Source: Clostridiaceae bacterium
GTDB taxonomy: Bacteria > Bacillota > Clostridia > Oscillospirales > Acutalibacteraceae
Assembly: GCA_016296885.1 (NCBI GenBank)
Contig: JAEDHT010000002.1
Location: forward strand, 55,573 to 119,572
Direction: 5' to 3'
Length of the DNA: 64,000 bases
The position numbers were made by a program, and so were the translations under genes. Positions within the stretch are counted from its first letter, which is position 1, and every line of letters begins with the position of its first letter. The notes under the pieces were generated by a model. The model had not been told where the DNA came from, ran no database searches, and saw only the letters and a list, made by a program, of their open reading frames with translations. This document shows positions 9,563-17,930 of this stretch, in pieces.

Positions 9563-10432
9563 TTAAAGCTTGGATGTTCCCTTTTCTTCATCTATTAATA
9601 AATCCTCCACATATTTTGGAAGCATAAAAGCACCTGCGTGGAGGTTGGTGGTGTAATACCATGTTTTTATGCCACGGTCGTTCCATCTTTTTGCGTCTAG
9701 ATTTTTGATTGGATGATACACCTTTGATGCAAATCCAAACAGCCAATATCCTGCAGCACACGTAGGAATATGCGCCTGATATACCCTGCTTATCGGAAAT
9801 GACCTGAAAGCACGCTTGTGCATGGCACGGCAGGCTTCTTCGTCTTCATCATAAAACGGGCTTCCATGCTGATACACCATAATACCGTCATCTGTGAGAG
9901 CTTTGTAGCAACAACCATAAAATTCCTTTGTAAACAGTCCTGCTGTATGACCAAAAGGATCTGTAGCATCATTTATAATCAAGTCATATTCACCGTGCTT
10001 TGAGCGCAGAAATCTCAATCCATCCTGATAGTAAATATTAACTCGTTCATCGTTGAGGCCTTTAGCATTATCAGGGAAAAACTTTTTGCAAACCTCAACA
10101 AAAAGCTCGTCCGGCTCTACTACATCTATTACCTCTATCTCGTCATAATAAGACAGCTCTCTGGCAACTCCGCCATCGCCTCCGCCTATTACAAGCACCT
10201 TTCTAACATGAGGATGCACCGCCATGGGAACATGGACCACCATCTCATCATATGTAAACTCATCTTTCTCTGAAAAGATGACAGTGCCATCAGATGTCAA
10301 AAAACGTCCAAACTCAACAGATTCAAAAACGTCTATCTGCTGAAAATCGCTTTTTTCACTGAACAACTGTTTATCTACTCTGATAGACAGTTCAACATTG
10401 TTTGTATGAGGCTCTGAAAACCAAAACTCCAT
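9563..10432 (-). CDS. speE: Spermidine synthase (polyamine aminopropyltransferase)
   Basis: A Rossmann-fold aminopropyltransferase of 289 residues. It shows VLVIGGGDGGVARELSYYD for nucleotide binding, the IDVVEPDELFVEVCKKFFP helix, and the catalytic loop LIINDATDPFGHTAGLF. Such enzymes move an aminopropyl group from decarboxylated SAM to putrescine. Two ATGs are close together. The first directly touches AGGAGG, so I use the second (10432), spaced six bases from it. No speD (SAM decarboxylase) is in the window, although the operon encodes the SAM-independent carboxyspermidine route, so its real role here is open (see findings). Confidence 0.93.
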   Translation of the reverse strand: MEFWFSEPHTNNVELSIRVDKQLFSEKSDFQQIDVFESVEFGRFLTSDGTVIFSEKDEFTYDEMVVHVPMAVHPHVRKVLVIGGGDGGVARELSYYDEIEVIDVVEPDELFVEVCKKFFPDNAKGLNDERVNIYYQDGLRFLRSKHGEYDLIINDATDPFGHTAGLFTKEFYGCCYKALTDDGIMVYQHGSPFYDEDEEACRAMHKRAFRSFPISRVYQAHIPTCAAGYWLFGFASKVYHPIKNLDAKRWNDRGIKTWYYTTNLHAGAFMLPKYVEDLLIDEEKGTSKL

Positions 10433-10451
10433 TTGCATCCTCCTAAAATTT

Positions 10452-11900
10452 TCATTTCAAAACATTAAGTCTTTCTACAGCAGAGTCTTCTGTGCCCTGC
10501 ATGGAGCAGCCCTTTTCTTTTGCATACTTGATATAATCAATAACATCTGATGTAATTTTCTCGCCAGGCGATAAAATCGGTATTCCCGGTGGATAGCACA
10601 TTACAAACTCACTGCAAATTCGACCGCAAGTATCTTCAAGTGGCAAAGATTCCTTATCAGCATAGAAAGCCTGCTGAGGTGTGGCTACAACTATAGGATT
10701 AATATATTCTTTACTAAACAGCTTTGCGTGGTCACGCTGATAGAGTCGTTTTATATCTGCAAGCGCACCCACAAGCCTTTCTATATCTTGTATTCTATCG
10801 CCGATAGAGATATATGCGAGAATATTTCCAATATCTCCAAACTCTATTTGAATATCATATTCGTCACGAAGGAAGTCGTAAACCTCTATTCCTGCAAGAC
10901 CTATATCACGTGTGTATATCGAAAGCTTTGTAGTATCAAAATCATATACACTGGTTGAGTTTATAAGTTCTTTGCCATAGGCGTAATAGCCACCTATATC
11001 GTTTATCTCATCTCTGGCATATTCCGCCATCTTAATAACCTTTTTGAAAGATTCGTCACCACGAAGTGCAAGATTTCTCCTTGAAATATCTAAGCTAGAC
11101 ATCAAGAGATAAGAAGCACTGGTGGTTTGGGTAAGGTTAATAATTTGTCTAACATAGTCTGCATTAACGCCTTTATTTGTAAGCAAAATAGAGCTTTGGG
11201 TTAGGCTTCCGCCCGATTTGTGCATCGAAACGGCAGACATATCCGCTCCTGCCTCCATAGCTGTGAGTGGCAGACTGTCTTCAAAATAGAAGTGTGTTCC
11301 ATGTGCCTCATCCACAAGAACCATCATATTATTTTCATGAGCGAGTTTTACGATAGAACGCAAATCAGAGCAAATTCCATAATAGGTTGGGTTATTTACA
11401 AACACAGCTACTGCATCGGGATTTTCTTTAATAGCCTTTTCCAGTTGGGTAATCTCCATGCCAAGAGCAATACCAAGATGAGTGTTTACCTCCGGATTTA
11501 CATAAACAGGGATAGCTCCGCAAAGAACCAGGGCATTTATTACACTTTTATGCACATTTCTTGGCAAAATTATCTTATCATTAGCCTTGCACACAGAAAG
11601 CACCATGCTCTGAACGGATGATGTGGTGCCACCCACCATAAAGAAAGAGTTTTCTGCACCAAATGCATCTGCTGCAAGCTGTTCTGCCTCCAGTATTACA
11701 GAAACAGGATGACAAAGATTATCAAGAGGCTTCATAGAGTTTACATCTAGCCCAACACATCTTTCTCCCAAAAGCTGTGCAAGCTCAGGATTGCCTCTGC
11801 CTCGCTTGTGTCCCGGCACATCAAAAGGCACTACACGTTTTTTTCTAAATCTTTCAAGTGCATCGTAAAGAGGTGCCTTTTGCTGATTGTATTTGTACAT
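10452..11900 (-). CDS. speA: Arginine/ornithine/lysine decarboxylase, fold-I type (SpeA-like)
   Basis: A 482-residue PLP decarboxylase of the Orn/Lys/Arg group. It shows VPFDVPGHKRGRG, VDEAHGTHFYFE (residues 196-207) and the PLP lysine Lys228 in SAVSMHKSGGSLTQSS, plus the C-terminal domain with CYPPGIPILSPGE. Beside aguA and aguB the substrate is most likely arginine, giving agmatine; ornithine or lysine cannot be excluded from sequence alone. An in-frame TTG at 11915 lies in the U-tract of a terminator, so the start is the ATG at 11900, which has GGGGGA nine bases upstream. It is the first gene of the polyamine operon and has a structured leader of about 370 nt. Confidence 0.92.
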   Translation of the reverse strand: MYKYNQQKAPLYDALERFRKKRVVPFDVPGHKRGRGNPELAQLLGERCVGLDVNSMKPLDNLCHPVSVILEAEQLAADAFGAENSFFMVGGTTSSVQSMVLSVCKANDKIILPRNVHKSVINALVLCGAIPVYVNPEVNTHLGIALGMEITQLEKAIKENPDAVAVFVNNPTYYGICSDLRSIVKLAHENNMMVLVDEAHGTHFYFEDSLPLTAMEAGADMSAVSMHKSGGSLTQSSILLTNKGVNADYVRQIINLTQTTSASYLLMSSLDISRRNLALRGDESFKKVIKMAEYARDEINDIGGYYAYGKELINSTSVYDFDTTKLSIYTRDIGLAGIEVYDFLRDEYDIQIEFGDIGNILAYISIGDRIQDIERLVGALADIKRLYQRDHAKLFSKEYINPIVVATPQQAFYADKESLPLEDTCGRICSEFVMCYPPGIPILSPGEKITSDVIDYIKYAKEKGCSMQGTEDSAVERLNVLK

Positions 11901-11914
11901 AGGAAAATCCCCCA

Positions 11915-11951
11915 ATAAAAAAGCAGATGATACAAATATGCATCACCTGCT
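11915..11951 (-). terminator. Leader terminator just upstream of speA
   Basis: On the minus strand AGCAGGTGA and TCATCTGCT form a 9-bp stem, 11922-11951, followed by a run of six U. It ends only about 15 bases before the speA ATG, so it is placed to attenuate the polyamine operon rather than to end another gene. Confidence 0.85.
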
Positions 11952-12276
11952 AATCATTTTTGACAAAATAAGGAATTATAATCTTACCGATACCGTTCCC
12001 ATATTCAAATCCGATTTCCGTTTCAGAGTCTATATAGCAAATATACTGTTACTACTCTTATTGACCGTTTCACAAGTGAGTGCTTATTTGCACACTGATT
12101 ATAAAGTAATCATCTTATAAAATTTGAGACTTAACTCAATCAATAATGCGATACAAATTATCGCCTGCGGCAGCTGACCCGCCTGTCCGTATGGGCTTAA
12201 CCCTGTGATAAAAAACACACAAGGGTGGTCATATATTTGCATGAAAACAGAAATCATCCATGTTCACGCTTTGTGC
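11952..12276 (-). ncRNA. Structured 5' leader of the polyamine operon, class not recognised
   Basis: About 325 nt of transcribed, non-coding sequence between a strong promoter and the speA terminator. Local stems are visible: CCCTTGTG with CACAGGG, GCGG with CCGC inside a G/C-rich stretch near 12165-12190, and GCGATA with TATCGC. A 10-codon reading frame (MDDFCFHANI) lies near its 5' end without a convincing ribosome binding site. I recognise no named riboswitch core. It could be a new polyamine- or arginine-sensing element, an attenuator, or an independent small RNA. Confidence 0.5.
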
Positions 12277-12281
12277 TTTAA

Positions 12282-12310
12282 AGTATAACCCAAATTGCGA
12301 ATTTTGTCAA
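12282..12310 (-). promoter_or_regulatory. Sigma-A promoter of the polyamine operon leader
   Basis: A perfect -35 TTGACA (12305-12310) and a -10 TATACT (12282-12287) are separated by 17 bp. Transcription should start near 12275, giving a leader of about 370 nt before speA. Confidence 0.88.
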
Positions 12311-12335
12311 TGCTTAGAGGTTAATTTAAGACTAT

Positions 12336-12378
12336 AAAAAATTACCCGATGACAAGCCATAAGCCTGACATCAGGTAA
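12336..12378 (-). terminator. Intrinsic terminator after the opp operon tail gene
   Basis: The minus strand carries TTACCTGATG and CATCGGGTAA as a 10-bp stem (one G-U pair) with a TCAGGCTTATGGCTTGT loop, followed by six U (12336-12341). It follows the small membrane-protein gene at 12401-12712 and separates it from the polyamine promoter. Confidence 0.88.
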
Positions 12379-12400
12379 CTCAAATCAAGTGTAAAATGTG

Positions 12401-12712
12401 TTATCTAAACCACACCTTAGTGCAGAAAAGTATAAAAAGAAAACCTGCAAGTGCAAAAACCGCACCAATAAGCAGAACGGCCGCTAAAGCATTTAGAACG
12501 AGCATACGTGTTTCTTTCTTTGTAAGCTTCAAATCTTCCGGAGCGCCTTGCTGTTGTTCTGCCATCTGCTTTTCTATATCACGTCTGTATTTCTTTTTAT
12601 AGATACCACCAAACCAACGATTGTAGCCGTTGTTCCAAGGCATACCCTCTATATCCATATTGGCTATAACACGGCCATCATCGTCGTCATATTTTTTTCT
12701 TTCACGTGCCAT
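12401..12712 (-). CDS. Small single-pass membrane protein, function unknown
   Basis: A 103-residue protein that I do not recognise. The first half is charged (MARERKKYDDDDGR) with Trp/Tyr-rich WNNGYNRWFGGIYKKKY; residues 70-98 form one long hydrophobic segment (LNALAAVLLIGAVFALAGFLFILF), so the C-terminus is membrane-anchored with the N-terminus probably cytoplasmic. GAGGT before the ATG at 12712 fixes the start; a longer frame begins at a weak upstream start. It follows oppF by 69 bp and is closed by a terminator, so it is the last gene of the opp transcript. Confidence 0.75.
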   Translation of the reverse strand: MARERKKYDDDDGRVIANMDIEGMPWNNGYNRWFGGIYKKKYRRDIEKQMAEQQQGAPEDLKLTKKETRMLVLNALAAVLLIGAVFALAGFLFILFCTKVWFR

Positions 12713-12781
12713 AAAATACCTCATTAATACAATTCGCACAAAACTTGAAAATACAATTTTTGTGCGAATCTAATTGATTAA

Positions 12782-13804
12782 TTATTTATCATTATATAAG
12801 TGGCAAACAACGTGATGTCCATTGCCAAGATCTTTCATCTCTGGCTTAACCTCGTCACACAAGCCTTTCTTGCAATACTGGCAACGTGTGTGGAACTTAC
12901 ATCCCTTTGGAGGATTTGCAGGAGATGGTATGCTACCCTCAAGGATAACTCTGTTCATCTTAACAGTTGGGTCCGGAATAGGAATAGCACTGAAAAGTGC
13001 CTTAGTATATGGGTGAAGAGGTTCTGCAAAGATATCCTCTTTCTTACCATACTCTACCAAATCGCCAAGATACATAACGCCAATCGTATCAGAAATATGC
13101 TCAACAACTGACAAGTCATGAGAAATAAACAGATATGTGAGGTTGTATTGCTCTTGAAGATCCTTCAAGAGGTTTATTATCTGTGCCTGAATAGAAACGT
13201 CAAGTGCTGATACAGGCTCGTCACATACTACAAACTCAGGATTAAGTGCCAAAGCTCTTGCGATACAAATTCTCTGACGCTGACCGCCTGAGAATTCATG
13301 AGGATATCTATCCTTGTGATATGGTTGCAAGCCACAGTTACGCATGATCTGGTCGATATAATCGTTATATTCGTTTGAAGGAACTATATTGTGCTCACGC
13401 ACAGCTTCACCAATGATTTCGTGAATAGGAAGTCTTGGTGACAAGCTGGAATATGGATCCTGGAATATTATCTGCATCTTTGTGCGAAGCTTCTTAAGCT
13501 CTTTTTTGCTGAGGTCGTGTACTTCCTGACCGTTAAAAAGAACCTGTCCGCCTGTTTTTTCGAGAAGTCTGAGTATGGTTCTGCCTGCGGTACTCTTACC
13601 ACAGCCGGACTCACCAACAAGACCCATTGTAGTACCACGCTCAATGTTGAATGTAATTCCATCAACAGCACGAACATGACCTACTGTGCTTTGGAGAAGA
13701 CCGCCCTTTATAGGGAAGTACTTCTTAAGCTTGTTTACCTCTAATATATATTTATCATCATGGACAATTGGGGTAAAATTATTCTCAATTTCTAATTTTG
13801 CCAT
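12782..13804 (-). CDS. oppF: Oligopeptide ABC transporter ATP-binding protein OppF
   Basis: One of the two ATPase subunits that power peptide import on the cytoplasmic face. The Walker A GLVGESGCGKST (residues 61-72), Q-loop FQDPYSS, signature FSGGQRQRICIARAL, Walker B FVVCDEPVSALD and switch His FISHDL are all intact. The C-terminal oligopeptide/dipeptide domain has a Cys-rich HTRCQYCKKGLC stretch, as in many Opp ATPases. The length of 340 residues is usual. Its ATG overlaps the oppD stop codon in a TAATG arrangement, implying coupled translation. Confidence 0.95.
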   Translation of the reverse strand: MAKLEIENNFTPIVHDDKYILEVNKLKKYFPIKGGLLQSTVGHVRAVDGITFNIERGTTMGLVGESGCGKSTAGRTILRLLEKTGGQVLFNGQEVHDLSKKELKKLRTKMQIIFQDPYSSLSPRLPIHEIIGEAVREHNIVPSNEYNDYIDQIMRNCGLQPYHKDRYPHEFSGGQRQRICIARALALNPEFVVCDEPVSALDVSIQAQIINLLKDLQEQYNLTYLFISHDLSVVEHISDTIGVMYLGDLVEYGKKEDIFAEPLHPYTKALFSAIPIPDPTVKMNRVILEGSIPSPANPPKGCKFHTRCQYCKKGLCDEVKPEMKDLGNGHHVVCHLYNDK

Positions 13805-14940
13805 TATTTATCCCCTCCATCACAATATCTATAGCAGCTGACAAAGTGAGTGTCTGAAACCTTGATCATATCAGGATAAGGGCCTGAGCATTTTTCTACA
13901 CACATCTCACAGCGATCCTTAAAGTAGCAATAATCCGGCATATTAACTGGATTAGGCACTTTACCTGGAATACTATATAGTCTGTCAACCTTTTTGTTTA
14001 CAACCGGTTTACTTGCGAGAAGACCAATTGTGTAAGGGTGCAAAGGATTAGCAAAAATCTCTGCTGCTGTTCCTTTTTCTACAACCTTACCTGCATACAT
14101 TACAACAACATAATCTGCCATTTCTGCAATAACACCAAGGTCATGAGTAATAAGCATAATACTGCTGTTAATTTTTTCTTTAAGACCTCTGAGAAGGTCA
14201 AGAATTTGTGCCTGAATAGTAACATCTAGAGCTGTGGTAGGCTCGTCAGCAATGATAAGTGATGGGTCACAGCAAAGTGCCATAGCTATCATAACTCTCT
14301 GACGCATACCACCTGAAAGCTCGTGAGGATACATATTGTAAACACCCTCACTATTTGCTATACCAACAAGCTCAAGCATCTCTATTGTACGAGCTTTAAC
14401 CTGCTCTGCTGTCATATGAGGATTGTGAAGCTCTAAAACTTCGTTAAGCTGCATACCAATACGGAATACAGGGTTAAGACTTGTCATTGGCTCTTGGAAA
14501 ATCATTGAGATTTCCTTACCTCTGATTTCTTGCATAACGCTTGTGGTAGCCTTTGCAATATCAATGCATCTTTGCTCGCCGTCGAAGCGGATAGAACCGC
14601 TTACGATCTGACCCTGTGGGCGCTGAACAAGCTGCATAATTGAAAGACTGGTTACAGATTTGCCACAGCCTGACTCACCTACAACACCAACTGTCTTGCC
14701 CTTTGGCACTTCAAATGAAACACCATTTACAGACTTAACAGTACCGATATCAGTAAAGAAGAATGTGTGCAAATCATCTATTTCAAGAATGTTGTTGCTA
14801 TCTTTCATACAAGTTTCGTACTCAGATGGATCAACTCTTTTTCTGTTTTTCTTTTTCTCCATAGCGGAGGTGATTTTTCTGTTTTCTCTGGAAATTCTGC
14901 GGGATTCTTTAGCAGATATATATCCGTCATTCTTAGCCAT
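13804..14940 (-). CDS. oppD: Oligopeptide ABC transporter ATP-binding protein OppD
   Basis: The partner ATPase of OppF. It has Walker A VGVVGESGCGKSVTS, Q-loop FQEPMTSLNP, signature LSGGMRQRVMIAMAL, Walker B LIIADEPTTALD and LITHDLGVIAEMADYVVVMYAG. A four-Cys cluster (CYFKDRCEMCVEKC) lies in the C-terminal domain, as in clostridial OppD proteins. The 378 residues include an extra lysine/arginine-rich N-terminal stretch of about 50 residues ahead of the ABC domain. It lies between oppC (10 bp gap) and oppF (overlap). Confidence 0.95.
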   Translation of the reverse strand: MAKNDGYISAKESRRISRENRKITSAMEKKKNRKRVDPSEYETCMKDSNNILEIDDLHTFFFTDIGTVKSVNGVSFEVPKGKTVGVVGESGCGKSVTSLSIMQLVQRPQGQIVSGSIRFDGEQRCIDIAKATTSVMQEIRGKEISMIFQEPMTSLNPVFRIGMQLNEVLELHNPHMTAEQVKARTIEMLELVGIANSEGVYNMYPHELSGGMRQRVMIAMALCCDPSLIIADEPTTALDVTIQAQILDLLRGLKEKINSSIMLITHDLGVIAEMADYVVVMYAGKVVEKGTAAEIFANPLHPYTIGLLASKPVVNKKVDRLYSIPGKVPNPVNMPDYCYFKDRCEMCVEKCSGPYPDMIKVSDTHFVSCYRYCDGGDK

Positions 14941-14950
14941 AGCATTTCAC

Positions 14951-16723
14951 CTACCTTTTCATCTTAGGGTCGAATGCATCACGCAAGCCATCGCCCACAA
15001 AGTTGAAGCCTAAAACTGTCAACAGAATGAGGAAACCGGCAGGAATCCATTCGTACCAATAGTGTGTCATAACAAAGCTGTCGTTTACAGCGTTGATTAT
15101 ATTACCCCATGAAGCATATGGGAACTTAACGCCAAGTCCCAAGAAGCTAAGGGTTGCTTCTGTCAATATAATACTACCCAAGTCCATAGTTGCGATAACG
15201 ATAAGCTGAGGAATTACGTTAGGGATAAGGTGTCTGAAGATTCTACGTCTTACAGCAATACCTGTAGCCTCTGTAGCGATCATAAACTCCTGCTCTCTGA
15301 GTGAGAGGATCTGACCTCTTACCATTCTTGCGATACCAGGCCATGAAAGAATACCAAGCACCAGCATCAGATAGAATATACGGAACTGAGCATCTACATT
15401 GTTTGTATCCATGATTGAGCCTAAGATGATGTAGATAGGCATTGCAGGGATACAAATAGCGATATCAACTAAACGCATGATGAGGTTATCTACCCAGCCA
15501 CCGAAATAACCGGCCATACCACCAAGAATAATACCGATAAACAACTCAATGATAACAACAATAAAGCCGATAAACAGGGAGATACGACCACCATACATAA
15601 GTCTTGTTAGGTTGTCCATACCATCCTTATCAGTGCCAAGCCAGTGCTGTTTGCTTGGTGCTGCGTGTCTGTCGAGCAACTCTTTCTTTGTAAGAGTTGA
15701 AATAGTGTATGCCTTATCTTTGTTTTTAAGTGTATATTCTTTGCCTTTATATTCGAAGGATTTTTCTCTTGCTGTAATAGCCTTAAGAATAGCTGTTCTC
15801 ATTTCGATAGGGAGAGCCTCTCCTGATTCGGAGTTCATGCTATACTCTGAAATACAAGCAAACTCGCTCTCGCCTTTATAGAGAACGTCAAAGCCCTCGT
15901 TCTCCTCAAGTCTATAAGAGTCGCCGTTATAGTCGAGTTCTTTTTTATCTTCTGCCAAAGCAGCTTCCAAAGCATTTACAAATTCATAGCTAACTGCTTC
16001 ATTCTCATCAATGAGAGAAATTATTTTGTTAGTTGCAACGCCCACTTTTTCAGTGGAGCAAAGTGTGTAGTTATTTTTCTTAGTTGAAATTACTGAATAT
16101 ACATTGCCATCAACCTCAATGCTATCTTCGTTAGTTTCAATAGCTGTGAGCAAGGTTGACTGGAGTTTGTCTGATGACTGAAGCTCAGCACCAAACTCAC
16201 TTTCGTTCACTGTGCCATCATCATTGAGAGTTACAGAACCTAAAGAGGTAGCTCTGCTGATTGTGTAAAAGCCTTCGCTCTGCTCTGTGATAGTATAGAG
16301 GAAAGAACCTTTCTTATCAGTAGCAAAGTTGTCACCCATAGAGAGAGATTTAAGGAAAGATGGCTCAACCAAAGAGCTTTCAAGAGTAACACCATCTGCA
16401 TAATAGAAACTATAAGAGGTGCTGAGAGATGCAGATGCAAAATCCTTAGAAATATCGCTCTTTTCATAGAAGGTCTGATTTTCTTTATAAGGGCTGATAA
16501 GTCCGCCTACAAATGAGAAAATCATCATAGCCACGAGTATAATTGTACCTACTATAGCAAGTCTATTACGTATAAAACGCTTTATAACGAGCATTCCCGG
16601 TGAGAGAATCTTAACTCTTTGATCCTCGTTCATCTCATTTTCATTTGTTGTGAGATTAGATGTGCTCTTAAGAGAAGCGTTCTCATTATCGTCATTTTTC
16701 ATTATTTTATCTTTATCTGCCAT
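14951..16723 (-). CDS. oppC: Oligopeptide ABC transporter permease OppC with large extracytoplasmic insert
   Basis: A BPD_transp_1 permease. TM1 is near residues 52-76. The remaining permease core, from HWLGTDKDGMDNLTRLMYGG to the C-terminus, is standard, with the EAA loop EATGIAVRRRIFRHLIPN. At 590 residues it is about twice the usual 300. The extra 250-280 residues (about 80-355) lie between TM1 and TM2, so they are outside the membrane, and they hold three related repeats (see findings). Twenty bp separate it from oppB. It forms the transmembrane channel with OppB. Confidence 0.93.
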   Translation of the reverse strand: MADKDKIMKNDDNENASLKSTSNLTTNENEMNEDQRVKILSPGMLVIKRFIRNRLAIVGTIILVAMMIFSFVGGLISPYKENQTFYEKSDISKDFASASLSTSYSFYYADGVTLESSLVEPSFLKSLSMGDNFATDKKGSFLYTITEQSEGFYTISRATSLGSVTLNDDGTVNESEFGAELQSSDKLQSTLLTAIETNEDSIEVDGNVYSVISTKKNNYTLCSTEKVGVATNKIISLIDENEAVSYEFVNALEAALAEDKKELDYNGDSYRLEENEGFDVLYKGESEFACISEYSMNSESGEALPIEMRTAILKAITAREKSFEYKGKEYTLKNKDKAYTISTLTKKELLDRHAAPSKQHWLGTDKDGMDNLTRLMYGGRISLFIGFIVVIIELFIGIILGGMAGYFGGWVDNLIMRLVDIAICIPAMPIYIILGSIMDTNNVDAQFRIFYLMLVLGILSWPGIARMVRGQILSLREQEFMIATEATGIAVRRRIFRHLIPNVIPQLIVIATMDLGSIILTEATLSFLGLGVKFPYASWGNIINAVNDSFVMTHYWYEWIPAGFLILLTVLGFNFVGDGLRDAFDPKMKR

Positions 16724-16743
16724 AATTATTCGCTCCTCCTTTA

Positions 16744-17730
16744 TTAGTGTACTCTAACACGTGGGTCTACCACAGCATAAAGTATATCAGAAAGCAATGT
16801 GCCTAAGAGTGTGAGCATTGCAAGGAACAACATATAGAACATTGTAAATGGAATGTCGCCTTCTACCATTGCCTGATATGAAACATAACCTATACCTGGG
16901 ATACCGAAGAGTGTCTCTGTGATCATAGCACCGGAGAAAAGTCCTGGAAGCATACCACCAACGAGTGTGATAATAGGAATAAGTGTATTTCTGAATGCGT
17001 GCTTGTTAATAACAACCTTTTCTGACAAGCCCTTGGCTCTTGCTGTTCTGATATAGTCAGAATTGAGAACCTCTAGCATATTTGTACGTGTATATCTCAT
17101 GAGAGAACCAATACTTACTATTGTAAGTGTGATTACAGGCAAAATGTAGTGATGTGCCATGTCAAGAACTTTCATAAATGGTGTCATGGTTTCGTGATAT
17201 TTGCTAACAACACCAAAGAGGTCGAACCAACCAAGCTTAACGCAGAAGATAAGCTTAAGCACTGTTGCAAAGAAGAATGATGGAAGTGAAATACCCATCA
17301 AAGCAAATGTAGTGATAGTGTAGTCGGTACGGCTATACTGCTTTCTTGCAGCCAATATACCCAGCGGGATAGCTATAGCCATCTCAAGTACAAAGCAAAT
17401 AATATTTAATACAAATGAATACCAAATAACACTACCAAACTTTTCGGTAACAGGGATAGTGTATTTCCAGCTTTCACCGAAGTCACCGGTAACTGCCTTT
17501 GCAATCCAGCTTCCATAACCCTGAAGCAGACCCTTATCAAGGCCGTAAACAGCATTTAGCTGAGCTATCCATTCACTCACAGACTTACCGGCACCACTCT
17601 GAGCCTTCTTCTGAGCCAGTGCTGTAACAAAGTCCATAGGCATACATCTCATAAGTGCATATATTATAAACGATACAAAGAAAAGAATCATAACTGCCAT
17701 TAGCAATCTTTTCAAAATAAACTTTTTCAA
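16744..17730 (-). CDS. oppB: Oligopeptide ABC transporter permease OppB
   Basis: A BPD_transp_1 permease with a hydrophobic start (LLMAVMILFFVSFIIYALM), five further membrane segments and the EAA loop YIRTARAKGLSEKVVINKHAF near residues 235-255. I place the start at TTG 17730, giving MKKFILKRLLMAV, because a perfect AGGAGG (17738-17743) lies seven bases upstream; a longer reading frame to 17805 has no ribosome binding site. The protein is about 328 residues, normal for OppB. It is separated from oppA by two stem-loops. Confidence 0.95.
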   Translation of the reverse strand: MKKFILKRLLMAVMILFFVSFIIYALMRCMPMDFVTALAQKKAQSGAGKSVSEWIAQLNAVYGLDKGLLQGYGSWIAKAVTGDFGESWKYTIPVTEKFGSVIWYSFVLNIICFVLEMAIAIPLGILAARKQYSRTDYTITTFALMGISLPSFFFATVLKLIFCVKLGWFDLFGVVSKYHETMTPFMKVLDMAHHYILPVITLTIVSIGSLMRYTRTNMLEVLNSDYIRTARAKGLSEKVVINKHAFRNTLIPIITLVGGMLPGLFSGAMITETLFGIPGIGYVSYQAMVEGDIPFTMFYMLFLAMLTLLGTLLSDILYAVVDPRVRVH

Positions 17731-17795
17731 AATAAAACCTCCTATTTTATTTTTCCTACACCTAAACATCCAAATAATATGGATAAGTCGTTGAG

Positions 17796-17841
17796 TACTG
17801 AGCAAAAAACATTCAGGAAGGAAATGAATTTTTGCTCAGTA
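17796..17841 (-). terminator. Stem-loop between oppA and oppB
   Basis: TACTGAGCAAAAA and TTTTTTGCTCAGTA pair over about 13 bp around a short loop. Together with the G/C-rich stem at 17861-17909 it follows oppA. It may act as a partial terminator or as an RNA processing/protection element that raises oppA mRNA relative to the permease genes. Confidence 0.65.
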
Positions 17842-17860
17842 TTCAGCTGTTCCTCCCTTT

Positions 17861-17909
17861 GTAACAAGTTAGGGGCTCACCGAAATAAGGTGAGCCCAAA
17901 CTTAGTTAC
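17861..17909 (-). terminator. G/C-rich stem-loop directly after oppA
   Basis: GGGCTCACC and GGTGAGCCC form a stable 9-bp core with flanking GTAAC/GTTAC pairing. It lies 22 bp past the oppA stop and has no U-run, which suits a 3' stabilising hairpin better than a full terminator. Confidence 0.6.
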
Positions 17910-17930
17910 AAAAGTCGTAAGGACTTTTTA

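Noticed and set aside
12218..12232. AAGGGTGGTC on the plus strand resembles the T-box antiterminator core.
   Set aside because: The rest of the T-box (specifier loop, ACCGCG) is missing, no aminoacyl-tRNA synthetase gene lies downstream on the plus strand, and the transcript here runs the other way.
11952..12276. 6S RNA as identity of the speA leader.
   Set aside because: The leader is about 325-370 nt, and no long imperfect hairpin with a central bubble could be traced; 6S RNA is usually near 190 nt.
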